A stretch of 64,000 nt of DNA from Lytechinus pictus (Eukaryota > Echinodermata > Echinoidea > Temnopleuroida > Toxopneustidae), in NCBI RefSeq assembly GCF_037042905.1, contig NC_087261.1, forward strand, positions 24,572,317 to 24,636,316, read 5' to 3'. The position numbers and the translations under genes are program-made. Below, in pieces: positions 1 to 12,000 of this stretch (the stretch's first letter is position 1; each line of letters begins with the position of its first letter). The notes below the pieces were generated by a model. The model did not search any database, was not told the DNA's origin, and saw only the letters and a list, made by a program, of their open reading frames with translations.

Positions 1-76
1 CTGTCCTGTCATATTTTCCCGCCATATTATTTCCCACCACATGATTTCCCATCATTTGCTACGGGAATGGACCTAC

Positions 77-3000
77 CTGGATCAGGAGGGCAGGTAAACC
101 TTATCTCATAGTCGTAACACTTTACCCCTGAAGGTTGAGACGAGTCCCGACACTCGAGTCCCGCATTTGGGTTGGTGCAATTCTCATCTAAGACTTGGGC
201 TGCATCCGTGGAATTCAGGAGGGCGATTCGAACCCGACACTCGACGAAGGTCGGCGATGCACATACATTAGAATCCACCTGCCCATGAATATTTGAAGGA
301 AGCCATGACTCATGATTTATAGATGCATGATATAGACATGATCCATTAAATTGATGTCCATAACTTTCTGGTTAGTCGATAATATGCTTAATAACGTTAA
401 CCTGCATCTGCTGTTTGTATGATTTGTGTTTTATCCTTCACTGATTTTAATGTCTTACTTCATTTTTAGGTACTTCTATTTCATTCTACCGTTTTTCTGT
501 TCTTTTGTGGCATTATAGTTGATTACATTTTCTCTACGCTTATTATATATTTGTAATGTTTTATTCTCTTTTTTGTATTTTATATATTATATTGTTTTAT
601 GAACTAGGTCCATATACTTTCGAAGTTATGACGACATTTCAAAAACTTAACCTTTGATTCACCCAAACCTGGTCTAAGTTCTTTGACCCTAAATGTCATT
701 TAACCTTAATCACGTGACCTGAAACTCAGGCAGAATGTTCAGCAATACTTGATTACCTTTATGTTTAAGTTTTATGAACTAGGTCCATATGCTTTCTAAG
801 TTATGATAACATTTCAAAAACTTAGTCTTGTTTAAGATTTCAATGTTGACGACGCCGCCTTCGTTGCCGTCGGAAAAGCGGCGCCCATAGTCTTGCTCTG
901 TTATGCAGGCGAGACAAATATTAGATATTTTTGGTTAGTGACGACATAATGCGAGCAGTTTCCTCCTATATCGTGTAGTTAAAATAAATTAAATGTAATT
1001 TTCTCCAAAATTGAAAATGTTTTTTATTGTACCTTTAATATATTCAATAGAAAAATTATTTCACACCCTGCAGGAAAAATATTTTTGTCTCAATGAACAA
1101 TTAAAAGAAATTGAAATTGACGCATTAAATACGTTACATAATACGGGGTAGCTGCTATATCACGTCAAAAAGCAAAAACTTAACTGAAAATATTAATAAC
1201 TTTTTTAAACTTTGATGGATTTTTCTCAAACTTGTATCATTTTTTCTGGTATTTTGCAACAACTTTTCTTCACGGCGAACTTCCTGTTTAATCATTTCAT
1301 GTTGATAAAGCCTTAGAGTATCCCCCACATGCACACCCACCCACACACACACACTCCTCAGTCAATAGGGGGCGGTACTCAGGGAATACTCACCGCTTGG
1401 ACTAATGCGAGGTTTTCAATGTCAACACCGTCACTTGGATCATCCGTGTTATACCAGGCAGTCAAGTAGGGCTTTGCAACAAGCGCCCCGATCTTCTCTG
1501 CGTCTAGGAGTGTACATAAGAGATGTAACATTAATATGATAAGTATTGATTGCTTTGTAATCAGTGGCGTAACAGGCGGGGGGCAGGGGGGGCAAGCTGC
1601 CCCCCCCCCCCCCCTGGCGGAGCTCACCGGGAAAATAAAAAAAACGGGAAAAAGAAAAAAAGGGAGGAAGAAAGGGAAAGGGAAAGGAAAGAAAAGAAAA
1701 AGGGGAAAGGGAAGGGGAAAAGAAAAGAAAAGGGAAAAGAAAACTAAGAAAAACATAAAAAAGGGAAAACGGAAAGATAACGGGAAAAGGAAGGAAAAAA
1801 GAACAAGTGAGAAAAAACAATTCGCCCCGATATAATACATTAGCATGATTAGTAAGACAGGGAAATAAATTAAAGATGGCAAAAAGGCAAACAAAAGCGG
1901 GAAATAAAGGCAGAATGGAATTAGCCAAAATCTAAATTGGAAAATAAAGAATAGGGACAAGATAACGTACACTACCGGGCTGCCGAGGATTGAGCGGGAA
2001 GAAAAATGGATGGTATATAGCATAATGTCGTATGAAAGTCTATCATAAACTTGCTAAATCTCCAAAGGCTCTGTCCTAAAGTCAAGACCCCGTGCAGTGG
2101 GGGCTCTTCATCTGTAACCTTTAATGGGTTCTATAACGGGCCCCTATATGGACCCTTCCTGCATTAAGCTTTACGTTGAAGCACTGGCGTACCGGGGGTG
2201 GTTCCACAGCCAAGGGGAAATAAAAGAAAATAAAGGAGGCAGCGAAATGAGATGAATGAAAACAAAATATATGACATGATATTTGCTATAATGATGTAAA
2301 AATCTATCACATAATTAGAATTTCATTTTAACAGGCCATTTTTTTTCTGGCTCGCTTCGCTCGCTGGCGACTTTTTACAAATTTTCCCACATTTGCTATA
2401 GTGTGCTCCTCACAATATTTGGATGATTACGATACACAACTGCATTGAATTTATGTGTTGTGTTAAAGCTATATAAATAAACACGCAATATGATTAAAAT
2501 AAGTGGCCATCTGTAAGGTTTAAAATGGCTTTGATATCAAGAGGTTCCGGGGCTCTGCCCTGGACCCCACCCATAAAGCACTGTTACATGGATGAGTTGG
2601 ACCATGGCCCCAAAAGTTCTACAACCAAACAAAAAAAAAGAGGAAAGAAAGGAAAGTGTATTATATTTTTCTGAATATCACGTCAAAATCTATCTTCATG
2701 TTAGATTCTCATGAAAAGGTGATTTTTTTTATCTCGCTCGCTTCGCTCGCTCGGGACCTATATTAAGCTACTTCTTGCCAGAAGCGCCATACTCGGCCCA
2801 CTCGAGCATATAGAGCTTCGCTCTGATTCTCACAATCATAACAAAAATCCTGTTCACCGTGGCGTACAAAAAAAGAGAGAAAAAAGGAAAGAGAGGAGGG
2901 TGAAATATGATATCATCTTTTTAACAGTATGTCAAAATCTATCACAAAATTGGATTTTTGCAATAAAAATTTGCTCGCTCGCTTATATATATATATTTGC

Positions 3001-6000
3001 CCGATACGCCATATCGCCCCCTCAAAATTTTTGCCTTATGACGCCATTGCCTGTTCCATGATATGACCGGGGAATTTTTGGCTCTTGCCCCCCTGGCCAC
3101 CGACCCCTGTTACGCCGCTGTTTGTAATGTGCTGCAGAACAACATTTTTCTGTCACAGAATGGCTGTAAGATATCACAAGCGGGAATTACAGGCCCGGGA
3201 TTACAGGTCAATATTTCAGCTTTCGTAACAATGCAACAGGAGAGAACACACTGGGTGATTTCAAGTACGGTGTTCTGTGTTGAGAGCGTGAAAAGGCTGC
3301 TGAACCGAGCACCAACACCGAGCTGGGTTAGTCTGCTGTGCAAACCCTTCACTCGAGTTAAGGGTCTGAATGTGCAGCCTACTCATGCCTTGTGTACTGA
3401 AAGCCCTCTCGATCAACAAGTTTTGTATGTGCTAGTCTTTGCGTGGAGACATACTTGCTGATCAAAGTTTCAATCAGGGTCTGTGCCTACAGACAAGAGC
3501 TGGGTTCAGAGGAAAGATACCGATCGTGTTATCGATAGCCTATGACGTCAAGCCTCTGCGCTGCGCTGCGCTGCTGATCATCTCAACATCACGCGAGAAA
3601 TTCTCGAAGACAAAAGTGAAATCGGGGAGAAATTGCAATAAAATCTTTTCGTACAGAATGCAAAGGTTAAAATCACTGCAGAAATCATAAAGCATAAATA
3701 TTATTTTTCATTAAAACGAATATAACTCTAATGATCTGCGCTCATCTTAACTGTAGAATATAATTTTACGGGGATGTTTCATCGTGTTACCCGCCTGTTC
3801 GTGAGCTACAGTTCATCAACAACAACGCGGAACCGGCACCGAACTTGAAATCACGTTTATCCCAATTCCTGGGGTAGGTGTTGGTGAATGGGGAAATTAC
3901 ACGTAAATCGTCAACACCAGCTGTAATAGTCCAGGATAGGCCCCATAGAAAGCTGACCAAACCTTGTTTTTTCATATATACAATATTTTTTGATGGTTTC
4001 TTGTCAATTCGAGGGTGCTGATTACGAATCTGAATGATACCATTCGTGTAACCTTGAGCGTTTGCTGCAAATTGGCAAAATCCAATATGGCCGCCAAAAT
4101 ATGCAAATTACCCATTAAAATCATACAATTGCCCGCACATTGGTTATAAAATGTATGTATTTGTATTGCAGGAGAGAAATACTCTCTGAAAAAACGATTT
4201 TTGGCAAAAAAATATTTTCTAGATATTCAAAATGGCCGCCATAGACCCCTGTATACTATATTATGTACAATATGAATGGGGAAAACTAATTTTCACAAAA
4301 GTGAGCACTAAATGCAAGTAAATGTGATTTTTAGTGAAATAATGGATGAAAAACGATTGCTAACGAAATGTATCATTAAAGGGGAATGAAACCTATGGAA
4401 CAAGTAGGCTTGTGTCAAAACAGAAAAATCAAAGAATAACAACAAAGAAAGTTTGAAAAAATCGGACAAATAATTAGAAAGTTATGAGCATTTGAATATT
4501 GCAACCACTAATGCCATGGAGATCCTCTCATTGGCAATGCGACAATGACGTGTGATGCCACATGTGAACAACTTTCCCTTTGATGGACTATAAAATACCC
4601 CCAAAATGTCTCTTTTTGCTTTTTCTTATGGTGATACAAACTCTCTATCCATGATGTATTCTTTAAAAATCTGTATTACAAGCCCTCCTGTAGAAAGAAC
4701 ACATGGTCTACTGATGGATGTGATAAAAGAGGCAGTTTAATAGTGAAACATATACTAAAGTAATGGGGAAAGTTGTTCACAAGTGACAACACACATCTTT
4801 GTCGCATTGCCAATCGGAGGATCTCCATAGCATTAGTGATCGCAACATTCAAATGCTCATAACTTTATCATTATTCATGTTATTTGTCTGATTTTTCTCA
4901 AACATCTGTTGATCTGTTTCTTTGATTTTTCTGTTTCCACACAAGCTATCATATCCTGAAGGTTTCATTCTCCTTTAAATTATGTCATGTATGTAATAAA
5001 TGAAGCATTTTGATATTAAAAAAGCCACCAAATGCCCTGACAGTATTGTGTACAATGATAATGGGGGCATAAGAAAATCACAAGAGTGAGAACTAAAATG
5101 CATAGTATAGAGATAAGCGAGTGGAATACTGGCTAAAAATATAATTTTTAACGAAATATAAATGCAATTTATGTGATAATGCTGTATGTTGACATTCAAA
5201 ATGGCCTCCATAGGCTCATTATACATTATGTACAATGCGATTGGAGAAATTAATTTTCAGAAGAGTAAGAATTATAAAGTGCCTGTAATTGTGATCGCCG
5301 AGGAAAAATAATGTCTGAAAACATGTTTTCTAGCGAAACATATCATTTATTTTGTCATGCATGAGATAAATGCTCTATTGTGAAATTCAAAATGGCCCCT
5401 ATAGACCCTAAAAGTATTATCTACAGTGTAAATGTAATTTTGTAAGAATTTGGATTTACTTGACTATGAAATCCATAATATGATAAAACATTATTTGAAA
5501 ACATGATTTTTATGAAATATAGCATTTCTTCTGCCATGTAAGTGATAATTACTGTATTTTGACATTCAAAATAGCTGATACAAGCCCTAACTAAATGATG
5601 TTGCATGCGTATAGGGAATCTACTTTTTACAAGAGTGAGAATCATAAAATGCATGTAACTGTGATGTATGAGTAAAAATATTGTCTTAAACATGATTTCT
5701 AAATAAATACATCACATATTGGTCATGGAGGAAATAAATGCTGTACTTTGAAATTCAAAATGGCTGCCATAGGTACTTAAAGTATTATGTACATTGTAAT
5801 TTGGGACATATAATTTTGACAGAATTTGGCTTTGCTTGACTACAAGTATTGCATAATTTGTGATGTAAGAGTGAAATGTTGTCTAAAACCATGGTTTCTA
5901 CCGAAGTATATCATATCTAGTGCATTTAAGGTGGTTATATAATGCTGCATTCTGAAATGGAAAATGGCTGCCATGGACCCTTATTGTATTATGTACAATT

Positions 6001-9000
6001 TGAAGGAGGACAGATAATTTTCACAAAAGGGCATATGGCGGCCATTTTGAATTTTGAAATATACCATTTATCACCTTAATTTTAGATGATATATTTCGAA
6101 AGTAATCATGTTTTCAGACAATATTTCACTCATACAACACCATTAAGTCAAGCAAAGCCAAAATCTGTTAAAATCATTTGTCCCCATTCACATTGTACAT
6201 AATACTGTTGGGGCCTGTAGCGGCCATTTTGACTTTCAAAATACAGTATTTTTCACATACCTGGCATAAGAACTGGTATATCTTGCTAGAAATTATGCTT
6301 TCAGACTATAATTTACACATAGATCACAATTACGTGCATTTATGGTGCTCACTCGTGTGAGAATTTATTTCCTAGTTCGCATTGTACATAATACAATCAA
6401 TGTCTATGGCGGCCATTTAGAAAGTCAAAATACAGTATTAAACACAAACTCTTAACCGGAATGATATATTTTGTTAAAAATTATGTTTTTCAGACAGTAT
6501 CTCATTTATTCATCACAAATAAATGCATTTCAGTGCTCACTCTTGTTATTTCTTTGGTCCTCTTTCTCATTGTACATAATACTGTTGGGGCCTTTGGCGG
6601 CCATTTTGAATATCAAAATACAGCATTTATCACATACATGGCATATGAAATAATATTTCGTCAGCAATCATTGTGTTTTCAATCAGTATTCCACTCGTTT
6701 CTCTTAATAATATGCATTTTAGTGCTCACTCTTGCAATTTTTGTTGGCCCATTTGCCATAGAAAATAGTACTATTTGGGCCTGTGGCAGCTATTTTGAAT
6801 ATCAAATACAACATTTTTCCCATAAATGACATAAAAAATTATATATCATGTTAGAATTGATGATTTTCATATACTACTTCGTCCATAGAACACAATTACT
6901 TGCAGTTTAGCGATCATTTTTGTGAAAAATTAACTTTCCCTATTCATATTGTACATAATTATACAGAGGTGTGTGGCGGCCATTTTGAATATCAAGAAAT
7001 CAATATTTTGTCAAAAAAAAAATTTTCAGAGAGTATTTCACTCCTGCAACAAAATTACATACATTTTATTGCCAATTTGCTGGCAATTTTATGATTTTCA
7101 TGGGTAATATGCATATTTTGGCGGCCATATTGGCTTTTGCCATTTGCAGAAAATGCTCAAGGTGACACGAGTGGCATCATTCAGATTCGTAATCAGCACC
7201 CTCGAATTGACCAGAAACCATCAAAAAATATTGTGAAAAAACAAGGTTATGCCTCTTCTATCCTGGACTATAATGCTCGGTTCAGAAAACGACATTCAAC
7301 ACCAGCGCTCAACAGGAACTGCCGGAAATACGTCATATTTTCAGAGGTCAATATCAATACCAACGTGATTTCAAGTACGGTGTTGTGGCTGGTGTTGTCA
7401 CAACACCAACACCAGATTTCAACACCATACGTGAAATCACCAATTATCAGATATTGTGTTCACAGTGTGCTTACCGTGTGTTCACTGCGTGCTAATAGTG
7501 TGTTCACTGTGCGCTAATAGTGTGCTTACCGTGTGTTCACTGCGTGCTAATAGTGTGTTCACTGCATTCTAATAGCTAGTGTGTTCACAGTGTGCTAACA
7601 TTGTGTTTACAGTATGCTCACAGTGTGTTCACAGTGTGCTAATAGTGTATTCACGGTGCGTTTGCAGTGTGTTCACAGTATGATCACAGTGTATTCACAG
7701 TGTGTTCACTACATGCTAAAAGAGTGTTCACAGTGCGCTAATAGTGTGTTCACAGTGTGCTCATAGTGTGGTCACTGCATGCTAATAGCGTGTTCACAGT
7801 GTGTACACAGTATGTTCACAGCGTGCTAATAGTGTGTTTACAGTGTGCTAATAGTGTATTTACAGTGTGTTCACAATGTTCTAATAGTGTATTCACAGTG
7901 TGCTAATAGTGTACTCACAGTGTGCTAATAGTGTGTTCACTACATGCTAACAGAGTGTTCACAGTGCGCTAATAGTATGTTCACAGTGTGCTCATAGTGT
8001 GTTCACTGCATGCTAAAAGCGTGTTCACAGTGTGTACACAGTATGTTCACAGCGTGCTAATAGTGTGTTTACAGTGTGCTAATAGTGTATTAACAGTGTG
8101 TTCACAGTGTGCTAATAGTGTGTTCACAGTGTGTTCGCAAGTGCTCACAGTGTGTTCACTGTGCGCTACTAATTAGTGTGTTCACAGTGTGTTCAGTGTG
8201 TTTGCAATGCATTCACAAAGTGTTCACAGCTGTTTCACACGGTGTTCTCACAACGTGCTCACAGTAGGCCTATACCCAGACAATGCGTTCACAGTACGCT
8301 TATAGTGTGTTTACAGTATGAAAGACAATTCTACTCTGTGGACATCTCTGCAGTGTGAGTGTAAACAGTGTGTTCACTTAGTCATGCTATTGAACAAAGT
8401 GAAAATGTGATTCACACTGTGGCAATGATTTAATACTGCAGACAGACTGTGTGACACACCGGGGGGGAGGACACACTCCCGGGGGGGGGGCACTCGACCA
8501 AAAAAGTGGTAGGGGTGTGCCGCGGGCGAGGCAAAAACGGGGGCCTTGGAGCGGGCTTATTGTAAAAAGGAGGGTCCTCGGAACGGGCTTCGGAACTACA
8601 AATGTTTGTGAAAACGGGGGTCCTCGGAACGGATCTCCGTATCTCTGTGAGTGCGTATGCATCCCTATGGAACCGGCAATCGTGCATGACGCAGATAGCG
8701 CGGCCTCCGCCGGGTGCGCTCGCGCTTAGGCGATGGTCGAAAAGCGCTCTACGGCCGCTTTTCACCAAAATTGCAGCTCCTTGTAGCAGATCAATGCGAC
8801 CGGAACGGCGTAACGAAGAATATGCGATTAAGCTTTGGAACGGATTTCTTTCTTATTTTTTCTCGATAAGAAGGAAATGCTATGCCTTGGAGCGGCTTTC
8901 TTTGTTCTTTTTCTCAAAAAGACAAAAATGCTATGCCTTGGAACGGAAATTTGAGTGTAAAAATGTATGGGCGGCCAAAAGGGTCAAAATTAACAGTTTG

Positions 9001-12000
9001 ATATTATATATACACTCTTAAAAATTAACTTAAATGCAGAAATAAATCTAAAAATAAAGACATTTTAGAAAAAGATAACAGAAAATATAAAAAATCACAG
9101 AATCAAACATTAGTTCAGAAATAAGGACAAACACCAAAACAAGACAATCGCAAAAAATAATAAATGATAAAACTATATAGTTAACCATATAATTGAACAC
9201 AATAACAGAATTATAGGTTCATACAGAAATAGAGAAAGTTTGAGAAATGTAAAGACATTCATAGAATTAAATACAACTTCAGAAATATAGACAACCGCAG
9301 AAATAAAGACAACTTGGGGAAAAATAGACTCCACATAAATAAAGACATTTTCAGAAATATAGACAGCCAAAGAAATAAAGACAAGCTCATAAATATAGAC
9401 AACCTCAGAACTAAAGAAAACTTCAGAGACCTAAAAGCTAAAACAGAAATAAAGGCAACTTCGGAAATAGAGATATCTGCGGAAATACAGATGTAAATAC
9501 AGATGACCGGAGATACAAGGACAAACACGGAATTATAAAGAAAGCTTTGGAAATATAAACTACGGAGTTAGAGAAAACGGCAAAATTAAGGTCAAAAACT
9601 CAAACAAACTGACAATAAAAGGACAGGAGAGGGCGTGCAGATACAGATAGCCGGAGAAACAAGGACAACCACGGAATCGTAAACTCAAAGCTTCGGAAAT
9701 AAGGACAACTACGGAGTTAGAGAAAACGGCAGAAATAAGGTCAAAAACTCAAACAAACTGACAATAAAAGGACAAGAGAGGGCGTGAATAAAAGCAGCAC
9801 TTTGGATCGTTGATCACGCCGCCGCGTCCTGCGCCTGCAACCCTGCACTAGTCAGCACTGGTGCTACTGCTATCATGCGCCGCTGCCGGTCCCGCCTAGC
9901 CTAGCCTGTTTGACCGTTCACGTTTTCACCGGCAGGGAGCTTCGAAGTTCATTGGACATTCGATATTCAAACTGTGAAGTTGGTTTGATATTCAGGTTCG
10001 ACATTCAAACGCGTGTGAATTTGGTTGATTTTCGATATTCAAAAATTAGGGGTTTTGAAAGATAAATAGGGGGTTTAACAGGTGCAGCACGTCTCGGGCA
10101 TCCATAAATACACTGGCTTGCCCTAGTACGAGGACATTTTAGGGGACAACGTCAGTGAATAAAAGGGCATGACATTTTTATTTTTTCATTTTTTTTCGAG
10201 GGGCCTGAGGGATATCCCGACGGCCTAGCCAGGGTAACCAAGTATCCTAACTTGTAGAACTCGACTCGGGCAACCAGATAAACACTAGCTTGACCCGGCG
10301 CATGCACATTTAGGGGGCTCAAAATTAAAAAGGGTTTTTAACCTAGGAGGAGGCAAACAAACATTTTGGGGCGGGGGGGGGGTACGTGTGACACACATTT
10401 TTTTTAAAATCGAGCGGGAAGCGCGAGCTTATTTTATTTTAAATTCAGTCCCTACTGAATTAAAAAGGGACCTGTTAAAGATGAGGATGAGCTGTTTGCA
10501 ATAATTGGGTCATGAAGATGATATCTCACAAAATAAATAATGCGAGCGCGAAGCGCGACCTTAATTTTGTTTTATATCCGGGATGATACCTGGCCGTTCT
10601 AAGCACTTTTTGTAATTATAAACTGAATGGCTATCTAATTCGCTGAAAATATTTTATTTATGAAAGTTATGAATACGCAGGATATGTATCTCGCTAAAAC
10701 GAATAATGAAAACTCTAATAACATTGAATTTTTAAGCCCCATGTGCTTATCTCAATCCTTAATAACTGCGAGCGCGTAGCGCGAGCGACATTTTGAATGT
10801 TATATAATGGCCTGAAAGATTTATGTTAGTTACCAAAATTATTGGGAGCTAAATGCTAACGGTGATTGGATGAGAATTTTTTTTAAATTTAAAGAACAAA
10901 AAACATTTTGAGAATTATGACAACGTTTACTATACATTTTTTTCTTCAAATTTCGGGAGGGGGGGGGGGGCAACTCACTGGGGCCTCCCCATTCGGTGGC
11001 GCCACTGGTCTGGGGCGGATCCCCAGGAACATCGTGATATTTTTAGACATTGCAGATGGCCTTTTTTTTATCAAATCGCGGGTACATACACCACATATTA
11101 TATTAAGTTCAACGCAGTTGGGGATAATAAACGAAATATGTTGAGACAGCACAACATAGCAAATGTGGAACAATTTGAAAGTCGCCAGCGAGCGAAGCGA
11201 GCCAGAAAATTTGGGCCTTTTAAAATAATTTTGAAATTAAATTCTAAATATGTGATAGTCGCTTTGCTTTGCATGCACCGGGTCAAGGTAGTGTTTATCT
11301 GGTTGCCCGAGTCGAGTTCTACAAGTTACATGTAGGATACGTGGTCACCCTTGCTAGGCCGTCGGGATATGCCTCGGGCCCCTCGAAAAAAAAAATCAAA
11401 AAATAAAAATTTCATGCCCTTTTATTCACTGACGTTGTCCCCTGACGTTGTACTAGGGCAAGCCAGTGTATTTATGGTTGTCCGAGACGTGCTGCACCTG
11501 TTTGACCCCCTATTTAGCTTTCAAAACCCCTACTTTTTTTATATCGAAAATCAACCAACTTCACAGTTTGAATATTGAATATCCAACCAACTTCCTGCCG
11601 GTGGAAACGTGAACGGTCGAAAAGGCTAGGCTAGGCGGAACCGGCAGCGGCGCATAATAGTAGTAGCACCAGTGCTGACTAGTGCAGGGTTGCAGGCGCA
11701 GGACGCGGCGGCGTAATCGACGATCCAAAGTGCTGCTTTTATTCACGCCCTCTCTTGTCCTTTTATTGTCAGTTCGTTTGAGTTTTTGACCTTATTTCTG
11801 CCGTTTTCTCTAACTCCGTAGTTGTCCTTATTTCCGAAAATTTTAGTTTACAATTCCGTGGTTGTCCTTGTTTCTCCGGCTATCTGTATCTGCACGCCCT
11901 CTCCTGTCCTTTTATTGTCAGTTTGTTTGAGTTTTTGACCTTATTTTTGCCGTTTTCTCTAACTCCGTAGATTATATTTCCAAAGCTTTCTTGATAATTC

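Larger units (their letters stand above)
3252..7442. mobile_element. 4.2 kb inverted-repeat element (TGGGTGATTTCAAGT ends) filled with a palindromic satellite
   Basis: The left end reads TGGGTGATTTCAAGTACGG and the right end is its near complement (ACGTGAAATCACCAA). A compact 658-bp relative is at 51,018-51,675. Inside, about 3,960-5,990 and 6,010-7,280 are inverted arms: both start at the sequence TCAATTCGAGGGTGCTGATT and then carry 190-base tandem units with TTCAAAATGGCCGCCAT and TATTATGTACAAT. Direction flips near 6,000. Its history includes a 167-bp insertion at 3,330 and a TTAAAGG element at 4,376. No coding capacity was seen. Confidence 0.8.

Noticed and set aside
1379..2023. Long Phe/Pro-rich open frames on the minus strand and Lys/Gly-rich ones on the plus strand
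   Set aside because: They come from a purine-rich low-complexity tract and G/C runs; only the WxxW exon at 1394-1503 inside this span is real.
3063..3690. Open frames of 132 and 83 aa
   Set aside because: They lie across the end of a transposon and a 167-bp insertion; no domain, and the frame does not persist in the related copy.
7445..8340. A CRISPR-like array
   Set aside because: There are no unique spacers; units are contiguous 11-mers and the DNA is animal nuclear sequence.
7988..8358. Cys/Val/Ser-rich frames that look like a repetitive secreted protein
   Set aside because: They are the translation of an 11-base minisatellite; all frames are similarly open and no start context or splice sites support them.
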